Of a stretch of 64,000 bases of DNA, positions 38,764 through 49,719 are shown piece by piece; the stretch's first letter is position 1; the number at the start of each line of letters is the position of its first letter. Position numbers and translations under genes: made by a program. The DNA is from Ureibacillus sinduriensis BLB-1 = JCM 15800 (GTDB lineage: Bacteria > Bacillota > Bacilli > Bacillales_A > Planococcaceae). Under the pieces are notes generated by a model. The model was not told the DNA's origin, did no database searches, and saw only the letters and a program-made list of their open reading frames with translations. Where the stretch lies: positions 62,001 to 126,000 of the forward strand of contig NZ_JPVO01000054.1 in assembly GCF_000772955.1 (NCBI RefSeq), read 5' to 3'.

Positions 38764-39621
38764 ATGCAAATTAAAAGCAATATTTGGAAGAAAGAGACAG
38801 CCCAAGGAACACTGTTCATAAAAAAATATGATAATTCAAAGGTTGCAGAAAAAGTTAAAACAATCCATAACCAACTTGGAGATATCAAATTTCCATATGT
38901 CATTCCGTTAGTGAAAAGCAAAGATCCGGATTTGGTTGTTCAATATTGGCAACATGGGAGTTTCAGCGCCGATTTTTCAAAAGAATCCCACCGTAAACAA
39001 AGCTTCAAAATATTGAAAGCATTGCATGATACAAGCGATAAAATTGATTGGAAAAACCAGGCTAGTTTTCCAAGACAGCAGCTTTATCAGAAATGGAATG
39101 CCCGCCTTGAACGTTTTATAATTAATGAACAAGAGTTGCTTCCATTATTGCAGCATGCTTATTATGATATTACACTGTTTGCAAGCAGGGTTTTGAAGCA
39201 AATGCGCAAGCAGAAGCATCGTGTCGATGGAAAACTGACATTGCTTCATGGCGACGTAGTACATCATAATTTTTTGATTTGCAAAGATAGTAAAATGAAA
39301 TTAATCGATTTTGATCTAGCAGTTGTAGGTGATTCGGCAGAAGAAATGATTCTTTGGATGCACCGCGTCTTGCCTACAATAGATTATGATTTGGAAAAAC
39401 TACTAAATGAAAATCCATATCTTTATAAGCTTTGCTTGCAAAAAATCAATTACCTGCAGTATCCAAACGAACTACTGAGGGAATGGCTTTATGTGCTGCA
39501 ATTAGGTAAATATGAGCGAGAAGCATTCTTAGACTATTTAATGCCATTTACCGAAAAAGCGTTAAGGCATTGGCCTGAATTACTCATAGAAACCGAAAAA
39601 TTATATTCGAACCGTCATTAA
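38764..39621 (+). CDS. APH/choline-kinase-fold protein next to safA (possible coat-associated kinase)
   Basis: 285 residues with the phosphotransferase catalytic loop HGDVVHHNFL (H162-N169) and the metal aspartate motif IDFD (181-184). These motifs and the overall length fit the aminoglycoside phosphotransferase fold that includes the spore coat proteins CotS, YutH and YsxE. It starts one base after the safA stop, with no clear ribosome binding site of its own, so it is probably coupled to safA. In B. subtilis ysxE follows spoVID, a place empty here; this gene may be a relocated relative, but orthology is not shown. Confidence 0.7.
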   Translation: MQIKSNIWKKETAQGTLFIKKYDNSKVAEKVKTIHNQLGDIKFPYVIPLVKSKDPDLVVQYWQHGSFSADFSKESHRKQSFKILKALHDTSDKIDWKNQASFPRQQLYQKWNARLERFIINEQELLPLLQHAYYDITLFASRVLKQMRKQKHRVDGKLTLLHGDVVHHNFLICKDSKMKLIDFDLAVVGDSAEEMILWMHRVLPTIDYDLEKLLNENPYLYKLCLQKINYLQYPNELLREWLYVLQLGKYEREAFLDYLMPFTEKALRHWPELLIETEKLYSNRH

Positions 39622-39684
39622 GTCCCGTAGAATATGATAAAATGAAAAAAACATCTACAATCTAAAATAGTTAAAGGCCATCTA

Positions 39685-39890
39685 TTTTCAGAGTGTAGAC
39701 AAAGCGATAATCCACCTTGTCTACACGTTTTTTAAAGTTATTTCCATAAATGAAAGATTACCCGCACTGTTTTGATAACGCTGGCAGACAAGGCGGGCAG
39801 TCAAGTGAAGTGTGAATAGAACGAAGCGTTCATGAGAGCACGAACGTGTGAACTAACGCAGGATGAAAGCTTTTGTCAATAATCTGGGGC
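39685..39890 (-). mobile_element. MITE-like element, copy 2 (about 206 bp, opposite orientation to copy 1)
   Basis: The reverse complement of this stretch aligns with 30167-30382 along its whole length. The ends are inverted: CAGAGTGTAGACAAA on the left (39689-39703) and CAGATTATTGACAAA as the reverse complement of the right (39872-39886). The internal hairpin next to the GTGTAGACAAA end is kept but less perfect (39692-39706 with 39713-39726). It occupies the gap upstream of ruvA, where B. subtilis has csbX-bofC. Confidence 0.8.
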
Positions 39891-40014
39891 CGTCTAATTG
39901 ACGGTCTTTCTTTATGTCTTTCCAAAAATGGCTGTATCGTTTTGCTAGTTTATAATGTTCGGGCTTACCCCAAACATTATGATATAATCTATAAAGTGAA
40001 TGTGGGGGATTAGG

Positions 40015-40635
40015 ATGTATGACTATATAATAGGACAAATAAAACGAGTTACACCGGAATATATCGTTTTGGAGCAGCAAGGATTGGGATGGCAAATTTT
40101 TACGCCAAACCCTTTTGCCTTTCGAAAAACAGAAGAGCTTAAACAAATTTTTATACATATGCACGTACGGGAAGATGCCCAGATGCTGTTCGGTTTTAAA
40201 TCACTTGATGAAAGAGAACTTTTCCGGAAACTGATCCAAGTGTCCGGAATCGGACCTAAAGGTGCATTGGCTATTTTGGCTAGCGGGAATCCTTCGCAAG
40301 TGATTTCTGCCATCGAGATGGAAGATGATGCTTTTTTAGTCAAGTTTCCCGGCGTAGGAAAAAAGACGGCAAGGCAAATGATACTCGATTTAAAAGGAAA
40401 GCTTGGTTCATTATTGGATCAAGTTGAGTTGCCCAGCACAGAGGATGAGTTGCCATTGTTCGGCGTTAATCCAAACAAGCAAGAAATGGAGGAAGCAATC
40501 CTGGCATTACTGGCACTTGGTTATTCCGATAAAGAACTAACGAAGATCAGACCAATCCTAGAGGATAACAATGAGCTCACGACTACGGAAAGTTACATGA
40601 AACACGCATTGCAGATGCTGCTAAAAATGAAGTAA
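40015..40635 (+). CDS. ruvA: Holliday junction helicase subunit RuvA
   Basis: Binds four-way junctions and loads RuvB for branch migration. 206 residues: N-terminal OB fold (MYDYIIGQIKRV), the HhH region (about 70-140, with LIQVSGIGPKGALAIL and FPGVGKKTARQMILDLKGKL) and the C-terminal RuvB-binding domain. I chose ATG 40015; the longer frame adds a non-family leader. TATAAT at 39983-39988 is a likely -10. ruvB follows after 12 bases. Confidence 0.97.
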   Translation: MYDYIIGQIKRVTPEYIVLEQQGLGWQIFTPNPFAFRKTEELKQIFIHMHVREDAQMLFGFKSLDERELFRKLIQVSGIGPKGALAILASGNPSQVISAIEMEDDAFLVKFPGVGKKTARQMILDLKGKLGSLLDQVELPSTEDELPLFGVNPNKQEMEEAILALLALGYSDKELTKIRPILEDNNELTTTESYMKHALQMLLKMK

Positions 40636-40647
40636 GGAGGAGGAGAA

Positions 40648-41649
40648 ATGTCCGAGCGAATTATCTCAAGTGAATCAAATGGCTTTGATGAGCAATATGA
40701 GCTTTCCCTCAGGCCACAAAAACTTTCTCAATATATCGGTCAACACAAGGTGAAAGAAAATTTAAGTATTTTCATTGAAGCGGCAAAGCTCCGACAAGAG
40801 AGTCTTGATCATGTATTATTATATGGGCCACCTGGCCTAGGGAAAACAACGTTAGCGACAGTGATTTCCAATGAAATGAATGTCAATATCCGGTTGACGA
40901 GCGGTCCGGCTATTGAAAGGCCTGGTGACTTAGCGGCGATTGTAAGTTCATTGGAACCAGGTGACGTTTTATTTATAGATGAAATACACCGCCTTCCCCG
41001 TGCAATAGAGGAAGTTCTCTATCCGGCAATGGAGGACTTTTGCCTGGACATTGTAGTTGGAAAGGGACCGGAAGCACGGTCAATTCGATTGGATTTGCCG
41101 CCATTTACATTGGTTGGTGCCACAACAAGAGCAGGCGCGTTATCCGCACCATTGAGAGATCGGTTCGGTGTGCTGCTAAGACTTGATTTTTATGATGAAG
41201 AAGCACTTGTGGAAATTGTACTGCGCAGCAGTCAGTTATTCAATGTCGAGATAGACCGCCTGGCTGCTCGCGAAATTGCACGCCGCTCAAGAGGGACTCC
41301 CCGTATTGCCAACCGCTTATTGAAACGTGTCCGGGATTATGCACAAGTATTAGGAGATGGAGCCATCTCGCATTCATTGGCAAATCAAGCGCTGGAATTA
41401 CTCCAGGTAGACCCGCTAGGACTTGATCATATTGACCATAAATTGATGATTGGCATGATTGAACGGTTCCGAGGCGGACCTGTTGGCCTTGACACCATTG
41501 CCGCATCAATCGGTGAAGAAAGTCAAACAATCGAGGATGTATATGAACCTTACTTAATGCAAATCGGATTTATCCAAAGGACGCCAAGAGGTCGTGAAGC
41601 AACGAAGTTAGCCTATGATCATTTTGGTTATACTTATCCAGAACAATGA
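40648..41649 (+). CDS. ruvB: Holliday junction helicase subunit RuvB
   Basis: AAA+ motor driving branch migration. 333 residues with Walker [12 protein letters not shown] (about 60), Walker B FIDEIHRL (about 109), sensor 1 GATTRAG and the arginine-finger region RDRFG, plus the C-terminal winged helix (about 260-333). AAGGAGGAG precedes the ATG. It lies in the ruvAB-queA-tgt-yajC run. Confidence 0.98.
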   Translation: MSERIISSESNGFDEQYELSLRPQKLSQYIGQHKVKENLSIFIEAAKLRQESLDHVLLYGPPGLGKTTLATVISNEMNVNIRLTSGPAIERPGDLAAIVSSLEPGDVLFIDEIHRLPRAIEEVLYPAMEDFCLDIVVGKGPEARSIRLDLPPFTLVGATTRAGALSAPLRDRFGVLLRLDFYDEEALVEIVLRSSQLFNVEIDRLAAREIARRSRGTPRIANRLLKRVRDYAQVLGDGAISHSLANQALELLQVDPLGLDHIDHKLMIGMIERFRGGPVGLDTIAASIGEESQTIEDVYEPYLMQIGFIQRTPRGREATKLAYDHFGYTYPEQ

Positions 41650-41669
41650 TAACGAAGGAAGTTGTAAAA

Positions 41670-42710
41670 ATGAAAGTAGAAGATTTTGATTTCCATTTAC
41701 CTGAAGAGCTGATTGCTCAAACACCATTAGAAGATAGAACAGCTAGTCGGTTGATGATTGTGGACCGTAAAACTGGTAAAGTTGAAAATAGTCATTTCCC
41801 ACAAATTGTGGATGAATTACAAAAAGGGGATTGCCTAGTTTTAAATGATACACGGGTAATGCCTGCTAGACTTTTTGGCGTAAAAGAAGAAACGGGTGCT
41901 CATATCGAGGTATTGCTGTTGAAGCAGGGTAGCGGCGACGAATGGGAAACCTTGGTTAAACCGGCCAAGCGCGTAAAAGTTGGGACGGAAATTACATTTG
42001 GCGACGGACTGCTTAAAGCGACCTGCATCGGTGAATTGGATCATGGCGGGCGTGTATTCAAGTTTGACTATGACGGAATCTTTTATGAGATTTTGGATCA
42101 GTTGGGTGAAATGCCGCTTCCTCCTTATATTCATGAAAAGTTGGAAAATCGTGAACGCTATCAAACGGTCTATTCAAAAGAAATTGGATCTGCCGCAGCC
42201 CCGACAGCGGGATTACATTTTACGAATGAAATTCTGGAACAAATCAAGAAAAAAGGTGTAGAGATTGTTTTCATTACTTTACATGTTGGTCTTGGAACTT
42301 TCCGGCCGGTAAGTGTGGATTCCATCGAAAGCCACGATATGCATTCCGAGTTTTATAGTGTGAATGAAGAAGCAGCGACGACAATTAACCGCGTAAAAGC
42401 AAATGGCGGGAAAGTGGTCGCTGTAGGAACAACTTCCACTCGGACACTCGAGACTATTGCACAAAAATACGACGGCGAAATACGAGCGGAACAGGGTTGG
42501 ACCAACATCTTCATCTATCCCGGCTTTGAATATAAAGCCATTGATGGACTGATAACAAACTTCCATTTGCCGAAATCTACTTTAGTGATGCTGGTAAGCG
42601 CGCTAACCTCTAGAGAAATTATTTTAAATGCGTATAATAGAGCAGTGGAAGAACAATACCGTTTCTTTAGTTTTGGAGATGCGATGTTCATTCGACCAAT
42701 CCGCCCATGA
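41670..42710 (+). CDS. queA: S-adenosylmethionine:tRNA ribosyltransferase-isomerase
   Basis: Makes epoxyqueuosine in tRNA by transferring a ribosyl part of SAM to preQ1-tRNA. 346 residues with the start [32 protein letters not shown] (about 173-181), [10 protein letters not shown] and the end [13 protein letters not shown] 41670, preceded by AAGGAAG, matches the family start. It pairs with tgt downstream; both belong to queuosine modification. Confidence 0.97.
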   Translation: MKVEDFDFHLPEELIAQTPLEDRTASRLMIVDRKTGKVENSHFPQIVDELQKGDCLVLNDTRVMPARLFGVKEETGAHIEVLLLKQGSGDEWETLVKPAKRVKVGTEITFGDGLLKATCIGELDHGGRVFKFDYDGIFYEILDQLGEMPLPPYIHEKLENRERYQTVYSKEIGSAAAPTAGLHFTNEILEQIKKKGVEIVFITLHVGLGTFRPVSVDSIESHDMHSEFYSVNEEAATTINRVKANGGKVVAVGTTSTRTLETIAQKYDGEIRAEQGWTNIFIYPGFEYKAIDGLITNFHLPKSTLVMLVSALTSREIILNAYNRAVEEQYRFFSFGDAMFIRPIRP

Positions 42711-42757
42711 AGTGGGTACGCTGATGTATAAATAAACCGGGGAAACCTAAAAACTAA

Positions 42758-43945
<1,188 letters not shown>

Positions 43946-44087
43946 AAATGGCTCTGTTGTATGGCAAAATGTCGAAGAATATGTAAAAGTGTGATTATTT
44001 TCATAAAAATAATAGTTTCAGATCGCTTTTTCCATTCATTTTATACTATACTAATGAAGTGAGATTTAGAAAGGGGGACATAAAACT

Positions 44088-44351
44088 ATGGATACATTAG
44101 TTGGTTTACTTCCAATACTTATTATGTTCGTCGCGATGTGGTTCATTTTAATCCGTCCGGCACAAAAAAAACAAAAACAAACAGTACAAATGCAAAATAG
44201 CATAAAACGAGGAGACCAAGTAGTAACAATCGGTGGCTTGCATGGAGAAGTCGATGCTCTAGAAGACACTGCAATTTACATTATCGTTGACGGTAAAACT
44301 CGTTTGAAATTCGAGCGTCAAGCAATCGGTCGAGTACTAACTGAGAAATAA
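44088..44351 (+). CDS. yajC: preprotein translocase subunit YajC
   Basis: Small single-span membrane protein (87 residues, span about 5-22 ending WFILIRP) with the cytosolic domain KKQKQTVQMQNSIKRGDQVVTIGGLHG. It accompanies SecDF in the Sec holo-translocon; secDF is about 3 kb downstream. GAAAGGGGG lies before the ATG. Confidence 0.96.
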   Translation: MDTLVGLLPILIMFVAMWFILIRPAQKKQKQTVQMQNSIKRGDQVVTIGGLHGEVDALEDTAIYIIVDGKTRLKFERQAIGRVLTEK

Positions 44352-44361
44352 TATGAAAATC

Positions 44362-44406
44362 AAAAGCTTACTAAAACGGACAAGCACCGAATTAGTAAGC
44401 TTTTTT
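44362..44406 (+). terminator. terminator after yajC
   Basis: AAAAGCTTACTAA (44362-44374) pairs with TTAGTAAGCTTTT (44392-44404), followed by more T. Confidence 0.8.
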
Positions 44407-44482
44407 CGTTTTAAAAGGAATTCTTTTCAATGAATACATATTTTATTGTATGCCCAGAATGTCTAGTGAAGGATGTGGACAT

Positions 44483-45130
44483 ATGGAAACATATTTGGAG
44501 ATTTTTTTTAGGACGGTCTTTCTGTACATTTTTATATTGATTGTTTTCCGTCTGATGGGTAAGAGGGAAGTGGGCGAATTAAGCATAATGGACTTGGTGG
44601 TCTTTGTCTTAATCGCCGAATGTGTAGCATTTGCCTTGGAAGATGTAGATAAACCTGTAATACAGAATGTCTTCCCGATTATCATTTTATTAGTCATTCA
44701 ATATATCAATTCTTTATTTACATTAAAAAGCAAGAAGATACGTGACATTATAGATGGAGATCCCTCCCTCATCGTCCGCGACGGTGTTATCAATCAGGAG
44801 GAAATGCGAAAACAACGTTACAACCTGGATGACTTATTTCAACAGATGCGTGAAGAAAGGATTCCATCTGTTCAACAAATCGATTATGCCTTTTTGGAAC
44901 CATCAGGTAAACTATCAATCTTTTTAAAAAGTGACGATCCACTTGTCCTTGCACTTATTGTGGATGGGTACATTGTCGATAAGCATTTAACAATAATGAA
45001 CAAAGATAAAGACTGGCTAATGAATGAACTGGAGAATCAAGGCTATAGTGAAAGAATAAATGATATCTTTTACTGCTGTTATGAAAACAATGAGCTGCAC
45101 GTTCAATTAAAGTCGACGGGAGATAACTGA
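44483..45130 (+). CDS. yrbG: DUF421/YetF-type membrane protein, YrbG-like
   Basis: 215 residues: three hydrophobic segments in the first 85 residues (ending VIQYINSLFTL) and a cytosolic domain with RDIIDGDPSLIVRDGVI and QRYNLDDLFQQMRE, typical of the YetF/YrbG family. The molecular role is uncertain; relatives affect spore traits. I chose ATG 44483, after AAGGATGTGG. It converges with spoVB and overlaps its 3' end by 24 bases. Confidence 0.87.
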   Translation: METYLEIFFRTVFLYIFILIVFRLMGKREVGELSIMDLVVFVLIAECVAFALEDVDKPVIQNVFPIIILLVIQYINSLFTLKSKKIRDIIDGDPSLIVRDGVINQEEMRKQRYNLDDLFQQMREERIPSVQQIDYAFLEPSGKLSIFLKSDDPLVLALIVDGYIVDKHLTIMNKDKDWLMNELENQGYSERINDIFYCCYENNELHVQLKSTGDN

Positions 45131-46624
45131 ACGCAAAACTTTAAAGTCGCTCCATTTAATTTGATTTGTAAGTACCAATAAAAGTGTTAGTATGACCAAC
45201 GTGAACGCACTATTTGTCCAAAAGCTAAAGGAAACCATCGGAATAAGGTAAGATTGGATAAAACACGTCAAAATGAAAATACCATAAGGGATGGCGAAGA
45301 ATCTAAAACCGGCAGCAATCATTTTATGATTTCGAAGTGTTGCCATGTGTAAAAATGAAGTGACCAAAACGCCGAAGCCAATCGCGATGATTGCCCCGTA
45401 TTCCTGTATAAAGGGTTGGGAGGCTAGTACAAACATCACAAATAGCTTTCCAAGGCCGCCATAAATCGAATTCATCATAGCAGGGCGCGCTTCATCGATT
45501 GCCTGCAAGATGGAGTGCAGTGGACTTTGGATATAATAGAAATAAAAAATTGGCGCCAAAATTTTCATGAACCCTCGATCTTCTTCCAAATTGAATAGTT
45601 TCATCGCCAGCTCATCGCCGTGAAGGAAGAAATAAGTTGCAGCATAACAACCAACAAGTGAAGATAATCGTAAAGAAATGCCGATTCGTTCGTTAAGTGA
45701 TTGAATATTGCTTCTTGCCACAGCATCGCTGACGGCCGGTATAAGAACGATCGCCAGTGCGTTGGGAATGAAGGATGGGAATAAAAGCAAAGGTACATGC
45801 ACCCCGGAGATAATCCCGTACAAAGTGGTTGCTCCGACAGCAGTTAAGCCTGAAACCGTAAGCGCCTTTAAGAAAACGATTGGTTCCAAAAACCAAGTAA
45901 ACGTACCAAATAACCGGCTACCGGCGGATGGGACCGCAATTCTTAAAAGCGGCATTGCTGGATAGGACTTAACTGGATCGTTTTTCTTTGCTTTCTTTTT
46001 CTTATATTGATAATGAATGTATAAATAGATGAATGAAAAAACTTCCCCAAATGCCGTAATCGCCATTGCGTAGGCGGCCGTTAAAGCAGGGTTGTCAGCT
46101 GTAACCAAGAACGGCAATAGTAGTGAGATTAAAGCGATCCGGATCACTTGCTCCAACATTTGTGACCAAGCCGTGGCAGAGATCACGGCAATGCCCTGTA
46201 AGTAACCTCGTATCAATCCTGAAAAGACAACAATCGGAACAGCTCCCAAACCAATATATAGCGTTAACCTAGTTGCATCATTATGTAAAAGTGTCCCAGC
46301 CAAGTATGGTATGAACAAGAACAATAACGGCGTGAAAATAATAATCGAAATAATTGACCATCTTCCGGCCGTTTTCATGACAGCTTGCAGTTGAGCTTCT
46401 CTCCGTTTGGCGTGCAGCTCAGCTATGACTTTTGCCACAGCAATCGGTATACCCAGTTGCAGTAGCGAAACAAAGAAGATAAACGCTGGATAGGCAGTCA
46501 TATAAATACCTACAGCTTCTTCGCCCGCAACCCGCATAAACTGCATTCTATATATGAAGCCAAACAGTTTAGATAAAAAAATCACAAACGTTAAAAAAAT
46601 AGTTCCTTTTACAAATGAACTCAT
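45107..46624 (-). CDS. spoVB: SpoVB, MOP-superfamily lipid II-type flippase for spore cortex
   Basis: 505 residues with about 14 membrane spans and the N-terminus MSSFVKGTIFLTFVIFLSKLFGFIYR characteristic of polysaccharide/lipid flippases of the SpoVB/MurJ-like group. In B. subtilis SpoVB is needed for cortex synthesis. It is the only gene on this strand between niaR and the amidase, as at this locus in B. subtilis. comN is divergent from it. Confidence 0.9.
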   Translation of the reverse strand: MSSFVKGTIFLTFVIFLSKLFGFIYRMQFMRVAGEEAVGIYMTAYPAFIFFVSLLQLGIPIAVAKVIAELHAKRREAQLQAVMKTAGRWSIISIIIFTPLLFLFIPYLAGTLLHNDATRLTLYIGLGAVPIVVFSGLIRGYLQGIAVISATAWSQMLEQVIRIALISLLLPFLVTADNPALTAAYAMAITAFGEVFSFIYLYIHYQYKKKKAKKNDPVKSYPAMPLLRIAVPSAGSRLFGTFTWFLEPIVFLKALTVSGLTAVGATTLYGIISGVHVPLLLFPSFIPNALAIVLIPAVSDAVARSNIQSLNERIGISLRLSSLVGCYAATYFFLHGDELAMKLFNLEEDRGFMKILAPIFYFYYIQSPLHSILQAIDEARPAMMNSIYGGLGKLFVMFVLASQPFIQEYGAIIAIGFGVLVTSFLHMATLRNHKMIAAGFRFFAIPYGIFILTCFIQSYLIPMVSFSFWTNSAFTLVILTLLLVLTNQIKWSDFKVLRSVISRRL

Positions 46625-46716
46625 TCATTCAATCCCTTCTCATTTCAAGAAATATCAGATACAATATTTGTATGCTTAAATGTAGTGAGTTAAAACTATT
46701 GGTTGGGGGGATTGTA

Positions 46717-47034
46717 ATGATTCAGTTCGAACAGCTATACAAAAAGGTTTTACCAGTATTACAAAGCAAAATGGATGAAATAACTTATTATGAATACGAT
46801 GGAATCAAGCTAGAAGATATTTGGAACTTTTGCATCAAAAAAAAGTGGAGAAAGAAAGAAATAGAAGAATTACATTTATATGAAATAGTGGAGACAATCT
46901 ATTCCGTTAAACCATCTGAAATTGTTAGTTACTTTCAAATACAGCAATTTCGGACTGAAAATTGGTTCGGGGATATAAATCAAGGTGAATTGCAAGAGTT
47001 GTTAAAGCCCAAAAAGGTAGCGGATGCAAAATAA
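46717..47034 (+). CDS. comN: ComN/YrzD post-transcriptional regulator
   Basis: 105-residue acidic protein with MIQFEQLYKKVLPVLQSKMDE and a DIWNFCIKKKWRKKEIEELHLYEIVETIY helical core, matching the YrzD/ComN family, which regulates comE mRNA and is placed at the poles by DivIVA in B. subtilis. I chose ATG 46717, preceded by TTGGGGGG. It sits between spoVB and secDF as in B. subtilis. Confidence 0.83.
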   Translation: MIQFEQLYKKVLPVLQSKMDEITYYEYDGIKLEDIWNFCIKKKWRKKEIEELHLYEIVETIYSVKPSEIVSYFQIQQFRTENWFGDINQGELQELLKPKKVADAK

Positions 47035-47291
47035 ATACATGTCCATTGGTTTGACAGCCAGCGAATCGTGTCTCATAATGGGTTTTGTACATAAACTATG
47101 CCCGTTGGTTTTTATCCATTAAACTACGGGGAAATTGATATTTCGATAGAAAAAGCTAGATGTATGTTGCAAATATCCGAAAGAATTATATTAAGACATG
47201 CACAATCGATTTAGCACGCACGTGTGGTAAATCGTGTTTTTCTATTGTGTATACAGCAAAAGGTATACACAAATTTGAGGAGGATTTACAG

Positions 47292-49559
47292 ATGAAGCTT
47301 AAAAGCCGTATTTTTACTTTTGTACTTGTGGCAGTAGTGCTATTTGCCGCAATGGGTGCAACAGTACAAGGAGTTTTGAAGGACGTAAAACTCGGGCTTG
47401 ATTTACAAGGTGGGTTTGAAGTTTTATATGAGGTCGAATCACTAGTTGAGGGCCAGAAAATTACGCAAGATGTTTTGTCTGACACGACGACTGCGCTCGG
47501 AAACCGAATTAACCAATTCGGGGTAAGTGAACCGAGTATTCAAGTTGAAGGTGAAGATCGAATTCGTGTGCAACTTGCAGGAATCGACGATCAGTCTTCC
47601 GCTCGTGAATTGTTATCAAGTACGGCGAACTTAACATTCCGAGATGTAAATGACAATATTTTATTAGACGGGACAGATTTAAAAGAAGGTGGGGCAGCTG
47701 CTTCATTTGATCAGCAAAATCGTCCGATTGTAACACTTACTTTAAAAGATGCTGCTAAGTTTGCAGAAGTGACGAAGCAAGTATCTCAAATGGGACCTGG
47801 TCAAAATCTTTTAGTTGTTTGGATGGATTTTGAAGAGGGCGTAGATTCGTATGCCGCAGAAGCACAAAAAGAAGATCCGAAATTCATATCAGCAGCCGGA
47901 GTAGATCAAGTATTAAATACGACGGATGTTATGATTAGTGGGAACTTTACTGTTCAAGAGACAAAAGACTTTGCCAGTATTTTAGATGCAGGGGCATTAC
48001 CGGTTAAGTTAACGGAAATCTATTCAACCTCCGTCGGTGCACAATTTGGTGAAGAAGCATTGAACAGCACTGTGTTTGCCAGCGTGGTCGGGGTAATTTT
48101 AATTTTCATCTTCATGCTCTTTTACTACCGTTTGCCTGGATTTGTATCGATCATTACTTTAACGGTATTTACTTATTTGGTCTTAACAGTATTCAATGCA
48201 ATAAATGCGGTGTTAACATTGCCAGGTATTGCGGCACTTGTGCTTGGTATCGGGATGGCCGTGGATGCCAATATCCTGACTGCCGAACGTATACGTGAGG
48301 AGCTGCGTGTCGGCAAGTCCATTAAAGAGGCTTACCAACATGGATCAAAACAGTCCTTGACTGCTATTATTGATGCCCAGCTAACAACTTTATTGGCTGC
48401 TGCTGTACTATTCTTCTTTGGTACAAGCTCGGTTAAAGGGTTTGCTACAACATTGATGATTACAATTGTATTAAGTTTCGTAACGGCCTTGTGGTTATCG
48501 CGGATACTACTAGGTTTACTGGTGAACAGCGGGTATTTCAACAGCCCTTCACTATACGGAGTACGCAAATCGAAGGTTCATGATATATCGGAAGGAATTG
48601 AAACACTGGATTTATCAACGAATTTCGATCGATTGGACTTTGTTAAAAATCGCAAAAAATTCTATTCAATATCCATTGTGATTCTTATTGTCGGGGCTGT
48701 AATCATTGGTATCTTCAGGTTGAATCTAGGCATTGATTTCTCAAGTGGTACCCGTGTAGAAATTCTTGCTGATGAGCAAATTACACAAGAAGAAGTAACA
48801 GCCTATATTGACGAAATCGGCTTCCCTTCTGAAAAAGTGATTATTTCTGGCGAAGACCAAAAATCGGCAGTCGTTACTTATAAAGAAGACTTAACACAAC
48901 AAGAAATACTTGATTATAAAGCGGCGGTAAAAGCGGATTATGGTCACGAACCAAGTGTAAGTACAGTATCGCCTACAGTAGGGCAAGAGTTAGTCATAAA
49001 CGCTATAAAAGCCTTAGCTATCGCTGCACTTGGAATAATCATTTATGTGGCGCTAAGATTTGAATGGCGCATGGGTGTCGGGGCAATTGTTTCCTTATTG
49101 CATGATGTATTCTTTATGGTAGCAATTTTCAGCTTCTTCCGATTGGAAGTGGATATTACATTCATTGCAGCTATCCTCACAATCGTTGGTTACTCGATTA
49201 ACGATACGATTGTTACGTTTGACCGTATCCGTGAAAACGTCAATCGAAAAGGTACAATTGCAACAAAAGAAGAGTTGGCTGGCATTGTGAATAAATCACT
49301 TCGCCAAACTATGGGACGTTCAGTGAATACCGTATTGACTGTAATCATAGTGGTAGTTGCCTTATTGTTATTTGGTGCTCCAGCAATCCAAAACTTCTCG
49401 ATTGCTTTACTGATTGGTTTAATTACAGGGATGTATTCATCAATTTGTATAGCAGCCCAAATTTGGTACACTTTAAAATGTCGTGAAATGGACAAAAAAG
49501 GTACTGTTGTCGAGAGTAAAGAGAAAAAACAATGGGGTTCTGACGAGCCGGTTGTATAA
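47292..49559 (+). CDS. secDF: fused protein translocase subunit SecDF
   Basis: 755-residue single polypeptide joining SecD and SecF, the form typical of Bacillus relatives. Twelve membrane spans are expected: SecD with GLDLQGGFEVLYEVE (about 35-49), its large external domain and five spans including GMAVDANILTAERIREE; SecF with FRLNLGIDFSSGTRVEI (about 477-493) and GYSINDTIVTFDRIREN (about 634-650). It uses proton motive force to pull proteins through SecYEG. ATG 47292 follows GAGGAGG. Its stop codon lies within the first bases of a perfect 23-bp palindrome. Confidence 0.97.
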   Translation: MKLKSRIFTFVLVAVVLFAAMGATVQGVLKDVKLGLDLQGGFEVLYEVESLVEGQKITQDVLSDTTTALGNRINQFGVSEPSIQVEGEDRIRVQLAGIDDQSSARELLSSTANLTFRDVNDNILLDGTDLKEGGAAASFDQQNRPIVTLTLKDAAKFAEVTKQVSQMGPGQNLLVVWMDFEEGVDSYAAEAQKEDPKFISAAGVDQVLNTTDVMISGNFTVQETKDFASILDAGALPVKLTEIYSTSVGAQFGEEALNSTVFASVVGVILIFIFMLFYYRLPGFVSIITLTVFTYLVLTVFNAINAVLTLPGIAALVLGIGMAVDANILTAERIREELRVGKSIKEAYQHGSKQSLTAIIDAQLTTLLAAAVLFFFGTSSVKGFATTLMITIVLSFVTALWLSRILLGLLVNSGYFNSPSLYGVRKSKVHDISEGIETLDLSTNFDRLDFVKNRKKFYSISIVILIVGAVIIGIFRLNLGIDFSSGTRVEILADEQITQEEVTAYIDEIGFPSEKVIISGEDQKSAVVTYKEDLTQQEILDYKAAVKADYGHEPSVSTVSPTVGQELVINAIKALAIAALGIIIYVALRFEWRMGVGAIVSLLHDVFFMVAIFSFFRLEVDITFIAAILTIVGYSINDTIVTFDRIRENVNRKGTIATKEELAGIVNKSLRQTMGRSVNTVLTVIIVVVALLLFGAPAIQNFSIALLIGLITGMYSSICIAAQIWYTLKCREMDKKGTVVESKEKKQWGSDEPVV

Positions 49560-49612
49560 TACAGTAAAAAAGACAAAGTGCGAAATTATGCACTTTGTCT
49601 TTTTTACTGTAT
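49559..49612. terminator. perfect 23-bp hairpin after secDF
   Basis: The left arm 49559-49581 and right arm 49590-49612 are exactly complementary (core AAAAAAGACAAAGTGC / GCACTTTGTCTTTTTT) with loop GAAATTAT. The A and T runs inside the stem make a terminator functional on both strands. The first base of the stem is the last base of the secDF stop codon. Confidence 0.85.
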
Positions 49613-49719
49613 ACATACCAGCTTAGGAGGTTGCATAAAAAATTCAAATAGCCGATTGGGCATGTCTCTCAAAGTGGCAAACTAGCTTGTTTTTATGGAG
49701 ATGTGAAACGAGGTAATGG

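Noticed and set aside
47160-47291. 44-residue N-terminal extension of SecDF
   Set aside because: There is no ribosome binding site before it, whereas ATG 47292 has GAGGAGG and is followed at once by the first membrane span.
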